A stretch of DNA of 64,000 nt, taken from contig JAGLCJ010000009.1 of NCBI GenBank assembly GCA_023146255.1, positions 73,219 to 137,218 of the forward strand. Reading direction: 5' to 3'. Of this stretch, positions 16,880 through 25,935 are shown piece after piece. This DNA is from Alcanivoracaceae bacterium. Lineage in GTDB: Bacteria; Pseudomonadota; Gammaproteobacteria; Pseudomonadales; Alcanivoracaceae. Numbering within the stretch: position 1 is the first letter of the stretch; each line of letters opens with the position of its first letter. Below the pieces are notes generated by a model. That model was given only the letters and a program-made list of their open reading frames with translations. It was not told the DNA's origin and searched no databases. Position numbers and translations under genes: made by a program.

Positions 16880-17587
16880 ATGACAAGAATAACCCGCCGC
16901 CGCAGCCGTCGTGACGAGGAAGAGTCCGAAACCGGTCGCCGCGATGTTCGCAAACAACGCACCCGCCGGGCCCTGCTCGATGCCGCACTGGAACTGATGC
17001 AGGGCGAGCAGAGCTTCAACAGCATCAGCCTGCGCGAAGTTGCCCGTAATGCCGGCGTCGTCCCCACCGCGTTTTATCGCCACTTCCGTGATATGGATGA
17101 ACTCGGCCTGACCCTGGTCGAGGAAGCCCTGCGCGCCCTCAGGCAGATGATGCGCGAGGCGCGCAGTGCGCCGCTGCCGGCCAGCAGCCTGATTGCCCGT
17201 TCGGTACAGACGTACATCGGTTACGTGCAGGCCAATCAGGATTACTTCCAGTTTCTTGCCAAGGAGCGCTTTGGTGGCAGTCGCGCGCTGCGTCTGGCCA
17301 TTCGCCAGGGAACTGCGCTGTTTATCAGTGAGCTGGCGACTGATCTGGCACGCTTTCCGGGCGCCAACAATCTCAGCACTGAAGAGCTGCAGATGATCTC
17401 GTCACTGATCGTCAACATCATGATCGCCATCACTGAACAGCTACTCGACCTGCCGGCAGACAGCGAGTCGGAAGTGCTCTGGCTGCAGGATCAGGCGGCC
17501 CAGCAAATGCGTCTGGTATTTCTTGGCTCGATGCAATGGAAGCCAAAATCGGTGCGCGACAAACAGAAGGCCATTGCCCAGGGCTGA
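16880..17587 (+). CDS. desT: TetR-family regulator, DesT-like
   Basis: Encodes 235 residues. After a very basic N-terminal tail of about 22 residues comes the TetR HTH (ISLREVARNAGVVPTAFYRHF) and an all-helical ligand domain. FabR and DesT are TetR proteins with this layout; DesT represses desCB and senses acyl-CoA unsaturation. The gene is divergent from desC, which supports that role. It also lies 9 bases before mnmH on the same strand, so the selenium genes may be read from the same promoter, an association that may be accidental. Symbol assigned by context. Confidence 0.87.
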   Translation: MTRITRRRSRRDEEESETGRRDVRKQRTRRALLDAALELMQGEQSFNSISLREVARNAGVVPTAFYRHFRDMDELGLTLVEEALRALRQMMREARSAPLPASSLIARSVQTYIGYVQANQDYFQFLAKERFGGSRALRLAIRQGTALFISELATDLARFPGANNLSTEELQMISSLIVNIMIAITEQLLDLPADSESEVLWLQDQAAQQMRLVFLGSMQWKPKSVRDKQKAIAQG

Positions 17588-17596
17588 GCCTGTCTG

Positions 17597-18691
17597 ATGC
17601 AGCGAATCACTGACTTACCACAGCTTTTCCTTAACGATATCCCATTGCTGGACGTCCGCGCTCCGGTGGAATTTTCCGGCGGCGCCTTTCCTGCCAGCAG
17701 CAATATCCCGCTGCTGGATGATGACGAACGTCACCAGATCGGCATCTGTTACAAGCAGCACGGCCAACAGGCGGCGATTGCGCTGGGCCAGCAGCTGGTT
17801 TCCGGGGCAGTACGTGATGCCCGCATGGCGGCCTGGTCGCGCTGGATCACCGACCATCCGGATGGCGTGCTCTATTGTTTTCGCGGCGGCCTGCGCTCGC
17901 AGACAGTGCAGCAATGGCTGAACGAAGCTGGCATCGACATCCCCCTCGTCAGCGGTGGCTACAAAGCCATGCGCCGGTTCCTGCTGGAAGAGTCCGAGCG
18001 GCTGATTCGCGATTTGCCGCTGGTCATCATTTGCGGCCGCACCGGGACAGGCAAAACCCGGGTCATTGAAGCGCTACCGAACAGCATCGATCTGGAAGGT
18101 CTTGCTCACCATCGAGGCTCGACATTCGGCCGTCGCCCCGGCGGACAGCCGTCGCAAATTGATTTCGAGAACCGGCTAGCGGTAGCCATGATGAAGCGAT
18201 CGCTACCCGGATATGCACAGATTGCGCTGGAAGATGAGAGCCGACTGATCGGCCGCTGTCACTTGCCGCTGTCACTGCAGGAAAGGATCAAGGATGGCGC
18301 CCGTATCCTGATTGATGAAACGCTGGATAGCAGGGTAAGCGTCACCCTGGAAGACTATGTGCTGGCCCCCCTGGCCGAGTACCGGCAACATTTCGGCGAA
18401 GAGTCTGCCCTCAGCCAGTTGGGCGAAGAGCTGCTCGCCGCCCTCGACAGGATTCAGCGGCGGCTGGGTGGCACCCGCCACCGGGAACTGCGTCAGCTGC
18501 TGGTCCAGGCGTTGCAACAACAGACTGATCACGGTGACAGTGAAGGTCATCGGCGCTGGATTGAACCCTTGCTGCGCGACTATTACGACCCGATGTATGA
18601 CTATATGCTGCAGCAGCGGCATGGCCCGATCCTGTTTCAGGGTAGCCGTCGTGATGCAGAAATCTGGCTGAAGCACTCTCAGCAAGCATAA
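17597..18691 (+). CDS. mnmH: tRNA 2-selenouridine synthase
   Basis: Encodes 364 residues, the full family length. The N-terminal rhodanese domain holds the catalytic Cys94 in LYCFRGGLRSQ; the C-terminal part has a P-loop GRTGTGKT at 147-154. MnmH (SelU, YbbB) geranylates 2-thiouridine at the wobble position of Lys, Glu and Gln tRNAs and replaces sulfur with selenium from selenophosphate. No selD (selenophosphate synthetase) gene is in the window. A three-gene ABC importer follows 87 bases downstream on the same strand; its binding protein resembles the family annotated as putative selenate-binding, so the locus looks like a selenium supply and use unit. Confidence 0.94.
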   Translation: MQRITDLPQLFLNDIPLLDVRAPVEFSGGAFPASSNIPLLDDDERHQIGICYKQHGQQAAIALGQQLVSGAVRDARMAAWSRWITDHPDGVLYCFRGGLRSQTVQQWLNEAGIDIPLVSGGYKAMRRFLLEESERLIRDLPLVIICGRTGTGKTRVIEALPNSIDLEGLAHHRGSTFGRRPGGQPSQIDFENRLAVAMMKRSLPGYAQIALEDESRLIGRCHLPLSLQERIKDGARILIDETLDSRVSVTLEDYVLAPLAEYRQHFGEESALSQLGEELLAALDRIQRRLGGTRHRELRQLLVQALQQQTDHGDSEGHRRWIEPLLRDYYDPMYDYMLQQRHGPILFQGSRRDAEIWLKHSQQA

Positions 18692-18778
18692 CAACCGCAT
18701 TACCCGCCCCGTGTCTTGCCGGACACGCGGAATCAGGCGGCACAGTCCGGTGTTTCTCCCCATTGAACGGAGAGCGAG

Positions 18779-19657
18779 ATGAGCAAGCGACTGATGGCCG
18801 CAGTAGTGGCCGCATGCATGTGTTTTGGCCTGTTGGCCTGTGATCCTGCTACACCAAACAAACCGGTACTGGTGTTCAGCGCCATTCCTGATCAGGATGA
18901 AGCCCGCCTGATCGAACGCTTCGGCAAGGTTTCCACTTACCTGAGCGAAAAGCTGGACATCGAAGTTCGTTATGTCCCGGTGAAATCCTATGCCGCTGCG
19001 GTCACGGCGTTTCGCAATAACGAAGTACAGCTGGCCTGGTTTGGCGGTCTGTCCGGCGTGCAAGCAACGCAACTGGTGCCCGGCAGTCGTGCCATCGCCC
19101 AAGGCGTAGAGGATCCCCGGTACGTCAGTTATTTCATTGCCCACCGTGACACCGGCATCGTCGCCGGTGATGGCTTCCCGGAAGGGCTTGAGGGCCGCAG
19201 CTTCACCTTCGGCTCAAAAAGTTCAACCTCCGGACGCCTGATGCCTGAGTTCTTTCTACGCGAACAGTTCGGCAAGTCGCCCGAAGCAATATTCAGCCGG
19301 GTCGGCTTCAGTGGCGACCACAGTGCCACCATCGCGCTGGTGCAGAGCGGCGCCTATGAAGTGGGTGCGCTAAGTTATCAGGTCTGGGACAAGGAAGTGG
19401 CTGACGGTACCGTGGATACCGACAAGGTTCAGGTGATCTGGACCACCCCGCCCTACCCGGATTATCACTGGGTGATTCGTGGCGACGTTGATGCCACCTT
19501 CGGTGAAGGCTTTGCCGGGAAAGTACAGCGTGCGCTGCTGGAGCTCGATGACCGCGATGTGCTGGATGCGTTTCCACGGCAGAAATTCATTCCGGCCACG
19601 AATGACGATTTCCTGCCAATTCTCGACACCGCACGCAGTCTCGGCCTGATGGACTGA
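18779..19657 (+). CDS. PhnD-like binding lipoprotein, putative selenium-oxyanion ABC importer
   Basis: Encodes 292 residues. A lipoprotein signal ends at FGLLAC (Cys21). The rest is a PhnD-type periplasmic binding protein: VFSAIPDQDEARL, then WFGGLSGVQA, FGSKSSTSGRLMPEFF and SGDHSATIALVQSGAY, where the Ser/Thr-rich loops usually bind an oxyanion. PhnD binds phosphonates, but a branch next to mnmH is annotated in databases as a putative selenate transporter component; the position after mnmH supports that branch. GGAGAGCG precedes the ATG. The stop overlaps the ATPase start by one base. Binding specificity is inference only. Confidence 0.87.
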   Translation: MSKRLMAAVVAACMCFGLLACDPATPNKPVLVFSAIPDQDEARLIERFGKVSTYLSEKLDIEVRYVPVKSYAAAVTAFRNNEVQLAWFGGLSGVQATQLVPGSRAIAQGVEDPRYVSYFIAHRDTGIVAGDGFPEGLEGRSFTFGSKSSTSGRLMPEFFLREQFGKSPEAIFSRVGFSGDHSATIALVQSGAYEVGALSYQVWDKEVADGTVDTDKVQVIWTTPPYPDYHWVIRGDVDATFGEGFAGKVQRALLELDDRDVLDAFPRQKFIPATNDDFLPILDTARSLGLMD

Positions 19658-20313
19658 TGATGTTCGAGCTGCATCAGCACAGCATCCGCCGGCAGGGTGT
19701 CACGATCCTGCACGAAATTGAACTGCGGATCGAGCAGGGTGAGAAAGTCGCCCTGCTCGGACCCAGTGGTGCCGGCAAATCGACTCTGCTGGAAGCATTG
19801 CGGCAACAGCAACCATTGCGGTCGGCCTGGTGTCCGCAACAGGGTGCACTGGTGCCGATGCTGAGCGTATTTCACAACATTTACATGGGCGCGCTGGATC
19901 GGCACAGCGCACTGTACAACCTCGCCAACCTGATCCGGCCAATGGCAACACAGTGGCAACAGGTTGAGCAGCTGGCCGCCGAACTTGCTATCGCCGAGAA
20001 GCTACGCACCAGTGTTGACCGCTTATCCGGCGGACAGGCGCAACGTACCGCGCTGGGCCGTGCCCTGTTCAGCCAACGCGATGTCCTGCTTGCTGATGAA
20101 CCGGTTTCAAGCCTGGATGAGAGTCAGGGTGAAGCGCTGCTACGGTTTGCCCTGTCTCGCCATCACACTGCAGTCTCCGCATTGCACGATCGTGAGCTGG
20201 CACTGCATTGCTGTGATCGCATTATTGGTCTCAGGGACGGCAGGATTGTCATCGATGCTGCCAGTCAGAACCTGCGTATACAGGATCTGAACGAGCTGTA
20301 CCGACGACGATGA
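19657..20313 (+). CDS. ABC transporter ATP-binding protein (PhnC-like)
   Basis: Encodes 218 residues, on the short side for the family. Seen: Walker A GPSGAGKST, Q-loop region WCPQQGALVPM, ABC signature LSGGQAQRTALGRAL, Walker B VLLADEP and H-loop SALHDRELAL. It energises the importer formed with the binding lipoprotein before it and the fused permease after it. Its start shares one base with the lipoprotein stop, and its stop overlaps the permease start in ATGA, so the three genes are translationally coupled. Substrate as argued for the lipoprotein: probably a selenium oxyanion, otherwise phosphonate or phosphite. Confidence 0.9.
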   Translation: MMFELHQHSIRRQGVTILHEIELRIEQGEKVALLGPSGAGKSTLLEALRQQQPLRSAWCPQQGALVPMLSVFHNIYMGALDRHSALYNLANLIRPMATQWQQVEQLAAELAIAEKLRTSVDRLSGGQAQRTALGRALFSQRDVLLADEPVSSLDESQGEALLRFALSRHHTAVSALHDRELALHCCDRIIGLRDGRIVIDAASQNLRIQDLNELYRRR

Positions 20314-21791
20314 ACACCACCGCATCCCGTCTTCGCCATACCACCCTGATACTGGCTGTTCTGGGTCTGCTGGCATTATTGCTCGCCGACATCAGCATCA
20401 CCACTCGTGACCCCGGTATCGAACTGGCACACATTGGCAACGGTTTTCTCACCCCGGATTTTTTTTCCACGGAGAAACTGTGGCAAGCACTGGGATACAC
20501 GCTCGCCTTTGCCCTGCAAGGCGTCGCTGTCGGATCTGCCGGCGGATTTCTGCTTGCCTTGCTTTGGCGCTGGCGAGCCGTTCGCGCTGCCAGCGCAATA
20601 GTCAGGGCAATCCACGAACTGTTCTGGGGCTTGTTGTTCCTGCAGGTTTTCGGCCTCTCGACACTCACCGGCCTGCTCGCCATCGCCGTGCCCTACTGTG
20701 GAATCTTTGCCAAGGTGTTTGGCGAATTTCTGGAAGAGTCAGACCGAGCACCAGCCCGCGCCCTGCCCACAGGCAGCGACGCCTTCAGCAGTTTCTGGTT
20801 TGCCCGTCTGCCACTGGTCTGGCAACACATGAAAACCTACGGCGCCTATCGGGTTGAATGTGCGGTACGCTCCTCCGCCATTCTTGGTTTTATCGGCCTG
20901 CCAACCATCGGCTTTCATCTGGAGACCGCTTTTCGTCAGGGTGAGTACAGTACCGGCGCCGCGTTGTTGTATATTTTTCTGGTTGTCATTTTGTCCCTGC
21001 GGCTATGGCTGCGACCGGTGCTGCTGCCGTTATGGCTGTTCGCAACGCTGCTCTGGGCGCCACCGCAGGCCAGCGTAACGAGTGGCAGACTAATCCGTTT
21101 TCTCTCCGAGGACATCGTTCCCGCACCGCTGCGACAGAGCCAGTGGCAATGGTCCGAACTGGCTGATTGGCTGCTCAAACTGCTGCAGGAACAGATCCTG
21201 CCCGGAGTCGGTCAGACCCTTGTTCTCGGCATGGCTGCCCTGCTGGCTACCGGGATACTGGCACTGATGCTGTTCCCGCTGATCTCGTCACAGTTTGGCC
21301 ACCGGCTGAGTCGTGGTGCCGGTCATTCACTGCTGGTGCTGCTACGCACCCTGCCCGAATTCCTGCTCGCGTTTGTCTTTGTGCTGGTGCTCGGCCCATC
21401 CATGCTACCGGGTATTCTTGCTCTGGCACTGCATACCGGCGCCATCGTTGCCCACCTGTGCGGGCGCTTCACCGACACCCTGAACCTGCGGGTCGACGCT
21501 GCCAACGGGCTGAATCGATATGCCTTTGAAGTGTTACCGCGAATTTATCCCAACTTTCTCGCCTTCCTGCTGTATCGCTGGGAAATCATCATGCGTGAAA
21601 CCGCCATTCTCGGGGTGCTTGGAATCACTACGCTGGGCTTTTATATCGATTCTGCGTTCAGTGAGCTGCGCACCGACAGGGCGCTGGTGCTGATCGGCGC
21701 GGGCGTGATGCTGAACATTGCCGTCGATGCCATTTCCCGTGGCCTGCGCCAACGGCTGCGACTGAGACACGGGCTGACCGATCAGAATTGA
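20310..21791 (+). CDS. Fused double PhnE-like ABC permease
   Basis: Encodes 493 residues, about twice a PhnE permease. The two halves repeat the same signature: VRSSAILGFIGLPTIGFHL (about residue 190) and MRETAILGVLGITTLGFYI (about 430), each preceded by several membrane helices. The gene therefore carries both permease units of the importer in one chain, where most PhnCDE systems use two PhnE copies. It overlaps the ATPase gene by four bases (ATGA). Membrane segments are clear near 10-30, 65-90, 110-130, 215-260, 300-330 and 345-375. No terminator is evident after it. Confidence 0.88.
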   Translation: MNTTASRLRHTTLILAVLGLLALLLADISITTRDPGIELAHIGNGFLTPDFFSTEKLWQALGYTLAFALQGVAVGSAGGFLLALLWRWRAVRAASAIVRAIHELFWGLLFLQVFGLSTLTGLLAIAVPYCGIFAKVFGEFLEESDRAPARALPTGSDAFSSFWFARLPLVWQHMKTYGAYRVECAVRSSAILGFIGLPTIGFHLETAFRQGEYSTGAALLYIFLVVILSLRLWLRPVLLPLWLFATLLWAPPQASVTSGRLIRFLSEDIVPAPLRQSQWQWSELADWLLKLLQEQILPGVGQTLVLGMAALLATGILALMLFPLISSQFGHRLSRGAGHSLLVLLRTLPEFLLAFVFVLVLGPSMLPGILALALHTGAIVAHLCGRFTDTLNLRVDAANGLNRYAFEVLPRIYPNFLAFLLYRWEIIMRETAILGVLGITTLGFYIDSAFSELRTDRALVLIGAGVMLNIAVDAISRGLRQRLRLRHGLTDQN

Positions 21792-21851
21792 GGAACCCCC
21801 GCCGGCATCAGACGTCCAACCGCACCATTGCTTCAGCCATAGGACAGCCCC

Positions 21852-23075
21852 GTGATTCCGCGCCAGCTTGTACTTCTTGCCTGCCTGACCTTTACCACGC
21901 CATTCGCTCACGCCACAGAACTGGCTGACGAGGACGACATTCCGGTATCCCGATTAGCAGAACCACAGCCGGAATCGAAAGCAGATCCGCAACCGGAGCC
22001 TGCCGGAGACGGGCGCGACTCCCTGATGCTTCTCGGTGAGGAGGTCCAGGCCGGTGAGTTCCTGACGCTTTACTGGAAGCCGGTGCAGTCTTTCCAGAGT
22101 ATCGACACGCCGGTGCCGGTACTCATTGCACACGGCAAGCAGCCCGGCCCGAGGCTATGTCTTACCGCCGCCATTCATGGTGACGAGCTGAACGGTATCG
22201 AGATGGTCAGGCGCCTGATGTACCAGCTCGAACCTGCCAACATGCGTGGCACGGTGATCGGCATTCCGATTGTCAATCTGGATGGCTTCCGGCGCGCCAG
22301 TCGTTACCTTGCCGACCGCCGGGATCTGAACCGGCATTTTCCCGGCAGCCCGAATGGTAGCGCGGCGGATCGTATCGGCCATTCACTGTTCAGTGATGTG
22401 ATTCGCCAGTGCCAGTTTCTGGTGGATCTGCATACCGGCTCACAGCAACGCGTCAACCTGCCGCAAATTCGTGGCAACCTGAAAGACGAAATGGTTTTTG
22501 ATTTCAGCCGTCACTTTGGCGGCATTACCGTACTGCATGGCGTCGGCGCCAAAGGCACGCTACGCCGTGCTGCCAATGATGCCGGCATTCCCGCCGTCAC
22601 CATGGAAGCAGGTGGACCGCATCAACTGGATGAAAGTGCTGTCGACGCAGGCGTTAAGTCACTGGAAACCCTGCTGCAGAACCTCGCCATCCAGGACAGC
22701 AAACGCTTCTGGAGCTCACCGCAACCGGTGTTCTATCAATCGGACTGGGTGCGAGCGAATCAGGGCGGCATTCTGATGTCTACGGTCAAGCTTGGCGACA
22801 AGGTTCGCGAAGGTCAGGTACTGGGATCGGTCATTGATCCGGTCAGCAATACCGGCAGCGCGATACTGGCACCCTTTAACGGCCGCATTCTTGGTATGGC
22901 GGTGAATCAGGTGGTGCAGACCGGCTTTGCCACTCACCATGTCGGCGTCGAAACCGCCGCAGAAAAAGTCCAGGAAGAAGCCATTGAACAGGATCTTTCT
23001 GTGAAAGAACCGGTGCCGCCCGGCGATTGCGTTGCCGATAATGCTGACGCCGGTAACTCCGTTAGCGACTGCTGA
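21852..23075 (+). CDS. Exported succinylglutamate desuccinylase/aspartoacylase-family protein
   Basis: Encodes 407 residues with a signal peptide ending near FAHA (about 21), then an acidic, Pro-rich stretch and an AstE/AspA-type zinc carboxypeptidase domain. Zinc ligands appear as HGDELNG and in VDLHTG, with a candidate catalytic Glu in TMEAGG. The C-terminal part (about 300-360) has a biotinyl-like barrel (VKLGDKVREGQVLGSVID). The start is GTG with AGGA 7 bases upstream. Cytosolic AstE and AspA deacylate succinylglutamate or N-acetylaspartate; this exported branch has no known substrate. It follows the ABC permease by 60 bases and ends 3 bases from the convergent pduO gene. Confidence 0.85.
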   Translation: MIPRQLVLLACLTFTTPFAHATELADEDDIPVSRLAEPQPESKADPQPEPAGDGRDSLMLLGEEVQAGEFLTLYWKPVQSFQSIDTPVPVLIAHGKQPGPRLCLTAAIHGDELNGIEMVRRLMYQLEPANMRGTVIGIPIVNLDGFRRASRYLADRRDLNRHFPGSPNGSAADRIGHSLFSDVIRQCQFLVDLHTGSQQRVNLPQIRGNLKDEMVFDFSRHFGGITVLHGVGAKGTLRRAANDAGIPAVTMEAGGPHQLDESAVDAGVKSLETLLQNLAIQDSKRFWSSPQPVFYQSDWVRANQGGILMSTVKLGDKVREGQVLGSVIDPVSNTGSAILAPFNGRILGMAVNQVVQTGFATHHVGVETAAEKVQEEAIEQDLSVKEPVPPGDCVADNADAGNSVSDC

Positions 23076-23078
23076 CGG

Positions 23079-23624
23079 TCAGCGCGGCCGCCACTGCGGC
23101 TCGCTGACATTGTGCTGGCGATTCAAGGTTCTCGCCAGCACAAACAGCAGGTCTGAAAGCCGATTCAACCACATCAGTGACTGCGGGTTCTGCGGCTGGA
23201 CATGATTCGCCGCCACCAGTGCCCGCTCGGCACGACGTGCCACCGTGCGACACAGATGACAGAACGCGGCCGCCGGATGGCCTCCGGGTAACACAAATTC
23301 ACGCAGCGGTGGCAATACATCATTCAGTGCAGCAACAGCGGTATCCAGCTCTTCCACATCTGCTTCGCGCAAACGTTTACTGCCCGGCACCGCCAACTCG
23401 GCCCCCAGATCAAACAGACGCTGCTGGATATCATCCAGCAGCGCGATCTTCTCGGCGCCAGGTTGAGTGCGCAGCATGCCGATCATGGCGTTCAGCTCGT
23501 CCAGCTCACCCAATGCCACAATCAACGGCGCATGCTTGGGCCGGCGACTGCCATCGGCAAGACCGGTCTCGCCACCATCGCCACTACGCGTCACTACCCG
23601 ATTGATGCGCTGCTTGTCGGTCAT
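23079..23624 (-). CDS. pduO: PduO-type cob(I)alamin adenosyltransferase
   Basis: Encodes 181 residues. Motifs of the PduO/MMAB family are present: TRSGDGGETGL near the N terminus for ATP, LDELNAMIG, and RTVARRAER plus LNRLSDLLFVLAR for cobalamin and the trimer interface. It transfers the adenosyl group of ATP to cob(I)alamin to make coenzyme B12. Its ATG shares a base with the btuB stop (TAATG), so the two are one operon controlled by the cobalamin riboswitch upstream of btuB. Import and activation of corrinoid are thus encoded together. Confidence 0.92.
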   Translation of the reverse strand: MTDKQRINRVVTRSGDGGETGLADGSRRPKHAPLIVALGELDELNAMIGMLRTQPGAEKIALLDDIQQRLFDLGAELAVPGSKRLREADVEELDTAVAALNDVLPPLREFVLPGGHPAAAFCHLCRTVARRAERALVAANHVQPQNPQSLMWLNRLSDLLFVLARTLNRQHNVSEPQWRPR

Positions 23625-25678
23625 TACCAGTCTGCTCCCAGGGATACCATCAGGTGGCGATCAGGCAACGGATAGGCGTTATATACGCCCGGGCTGAAGC
23701 TGCTGCTGACGCCGTAATCGAACACAATTCTGTCTTCCAGGTTGTATACTCCGCCGCGCACCCAGAAGCCGTCTGCAAAGCGTGCCTCAATTTCAGCATC
23801 GGAGCGACGGTAGGACGGGATGCGCTCACCGAAGCTGTTGTTCTGGTCGTTGTCAAAATAACGGCGACCAACGTAACGCTGCGCCAGCGACACCGACAGC
23901 CAGGACAATGGCGCATAATCCAGACGCCCATAGGCGGTCTGTCTCGGCACCAGTGGCACCTCGTTATCCTCATAGACGCCCTTGCTGAACTGCGCCCGCT
24001 GGTAGCTACCATTCAGCGTCAACGTCAACGTCTCCAGCAACGGCCAGCGCGTGTTCAGTGCAACACCATGGCGACGGGTCGGATCCAGGTTGACGTTTTC
24101 GAAGGCATTGGCGTCGTAATGAATCTCGTTGCGGAAGTTGCCACGCCAGGCAGTCAGCACGGCGCGATAACCCTGCCGCTGCCAGCGGGCTCCCGCGCTG
24201 TACAGGGTGCCAGTCTGGACATCGAGCGGATCAAGCGATGTGACAAACAGATTCGGATCCAGTTCGAAGAACTCGTCCACCGAAGCAAACCGGGCACTGC
24301 GTTCGGCGTTGGCAAAAACCGAAATGCTATCGCTCAGGTTCTGGCGAATACCGACATTCCAGATATCGGCACGCTGACTGATATCGAACGGCTCCGCCTC
24401 GGCATCACCACAGCAGGGCACGGTGGGGGCAGCCGGGTCATACTGATCGGCCGCCCGGGTGTAAACCCATTCATGCCGGACGCCCGCAGTAAACAGCGTG
24501 CTATCGGTCAACGCCACAGAGTCCATCAGATACAGGCCGGTGCTCTGCTGACGAATATCGACCCGATGTATCGGCTGGCTGAACGTCATTTCATTCAGGG
24601 AAACATCCCGGCGGAAATCGGTTTCATGAAAATCCAGACCGGCAATCCACTGATGATGAAATGTCCCGGTTTCCAGCTGGCCGACCAGACGCGGGCTAAG
24701 GCTGAAATTCACCGTCTGCGCTTCGCTATAGCTGGTGTAGCCAAATCCGCCATCAATAAAGTACTGCTGCCGTTTGATCCGCCAGCCACTGTCGACATGC
24801 AAACGCAGATTCTCACGCAACTCCAGCTGCACGCCTGGCAACAGCTGCAGGCCCTGCTGGTCGGCCCAGTCATTCGGTGTTGCCGCACCGGTGGGGTCAT
24901 CGCGCAACTCGTTGCTGCCACCGACAGGATCGACCCGCCGACCACCGGGCAACTCCAGCTCGCGGTTATCCGCCAGCAGGGTCAGCGAGGCATCAATGTC
25001 ACGGGTATCGACACGCCAGTCGGCATAGGCAGTTTGCTGCTTGACCCGGTTGTTGTCGCGGTAGCCCTGACTGTCAAAGGCTTGCAGGGAAGCAAAGCCG
25101 CTTTGCGAGCCGGACTGGCGACCGGCATAAGCCTGCCCGCCCACCGTGTCATAACTGCCAGCCAGCGCTTCCACACCGGCACCGTTGCGATGCTGCTGCC
25201 GGGTGACGATGTTGATGGCGCCGCCAACCGCGCCGTTACCGTAAAGCACCGCACCGCTGGCCGGCAGAATCTCAATACGCTCAATCGCCGCCAGCGGAAT
25301 CGCGGCAAAATCCACCGCCGCCAGGTCGACATCGTTGAGACGTCGGCCGTTCAGCAGTATCAGCGTGTTCTGGGTGCCGGTGGCGCCGAAGCCGAGCAGA
25401 TCAACACCGCTTTCCGCACCATTAATACCGTAGAAACGACTGGCATTGATGCCGGCCACGGTATCGAGCACATCGGCGAGATTGTTGGCCGGAATATCAT
25501 CAAGCTCTTCCGGGCCGAGAATAACGCTGCCCACCGGCAACAGATCCGCCACCGGAGTCAGACGTGAGGCACTGATCACCACATCATCAAGACGTGATTC
25601 ATCAGCCAGTACCGGTGAAACCAACAGAAGCGCGCCAAACGCCAGCGCGCCCGCATTACGCAGGGGGTGTGTGAACAT
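23624..25678 (-). CDS. btuB: TonB-dependent cobalamin receptor BtuB
   Basis: Encodes 684 residues, longer than E. coli BtuB (614). A signal peptide (about 1-24) is followed by a TonB box near DDVVISASR, a plug domain (YGNGAVGGAINIVTRQ) and an outer-membrane beta barrel ending in the aromatic residue of GADW. The reading frame runs on to 25810, but that stretch is the riboswitch; GGGAGG stands before the ATG at 25678, so that start is used. Assignment as the B12 receptor rests on the cobalamin riboswitch upstream and pduO downstream. The binding-protein and ATPase genes for inner-membrane uptake (btuFCD) are not in the window. Confidence 0.93.
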   Translation of the reverse strand: MFTHPLRNAGALAFGALLLVSPVLADESRLDDVVISASRLTPVADLLPVGSVILGPEELDDIPANNLADVLDTVAGINASRFYGINGAESGVDLLGFGATGTQNTLILLNGRRLNDVDLAAVDFAAIPLAAIERIEILPASGAVLYGNGAVGGAINIVTRQQHRNGAGVEALAGSYDTVGGQAYAGRQSGSQSGFASLQAFDSQGYRDNNRVKQQTAYADWRVDTRDIDASLTLLADNRELELPGGRRVDPVGGSNELRDDPTGAATPNDWADQQGLQLLPGVQLELRENLRLHVDSGWRIKRQQYFIDGGFGYTSYSEAQTVNFSLSPRLVGQLETGTFHHQWIAGLDFHETDFRRDVSLNEMTFSQPIHRVDIRQQSTGLYLMDSVALTDSTLFTAGVRHEWVYTRAADQYDPAAPTVPCCGDAEAEPFDISQRADIWNVGIRQNLSDSISVFANAERSARFASVDEFFELDPNLFVTSLDPLDVQTGTLYSAGARWQRQGYRAVLTAWRGNFRNEIHYDANAFENVNLDPTRRHGVALNTRWPLLETLTLTLNGSYQRAQFSKGVYEDNEVPLVPRQTAYGRLDYAPLSWLSVSLAQRYVGRRYFDNDQNNSFGERIPSYRRSDAEIEARFADGFWVRGGVYNLEDRIVFDYGVSSSFSPGVYNAYPLPDRHLMVSLGADW

Positions 25679-25729
25679 GATGTCCTCCCGAGTGCACCCG
25701 CCGTACATCGGATACGACAACGCCAGAGC

Positions 25730-25900
25730 GTGTCGCACTATGCCTCGTGGCCGGTATCCGGGCTCCCGGTGTGGCTGTTGCCGGATCACCGCCTTCCCAT
25801 GCTTTCGCACAGTGGCGTCTGGTGACCCATCACCGGTTACCGTTGCGGGGGCAGCACAGGTGTTTCACCTGTTTCCCGTTTAACGCGAGGGCTTTGACAC
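25730..25900 (-). promoter_or_regulatory. Cobalamin riboswitch upstream of btuB
   Basis: On the minus strand the conserved parts occur in order: GGGAAACAGGTG, CTGCCCCCGCAAC, GCCACTG, GGGAAGGCGG, and the B12 box GAGCCCGGATACCGGCC. A closing stem is visible as GTGTC at 25900-25896 with GACAC at 25734-25730, and CCTCG with CGAGG inside it. Known members lower expression when adenosylcobalamin is bound. The btuB ribosome site is about 45 bases after the element, so translational or transcriptional control are both possible. Confidence 0.95.
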
Positions 25901-25935
25901 CGCCGCGCACCTCAAGGCGCGGCCACCATAGGGAT

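Noticed and set aside
18710..18727. Hairpin CGTGTC / GACACG between mnmH and the binding lipoprotein gene
   Set aside because: Six-base stem without a T-run; not enough for a terminator, and the genes are likely co-transcribed.
17597..21791. Phosphonate transporter PhnCDE reading
   Set aside because: The components are Phn-like, but no phosphonate-degradation gene is present and mnmH is adjacent; kept as the alternative rather than the main call.
25679..25810. 44-residue N-terminal extension of BtuB
   Set aside because: The DNA is part of the cobalamin riboswitch and leader, and a strong ribosome site precedes the later ATG, which begins a signal peptide.
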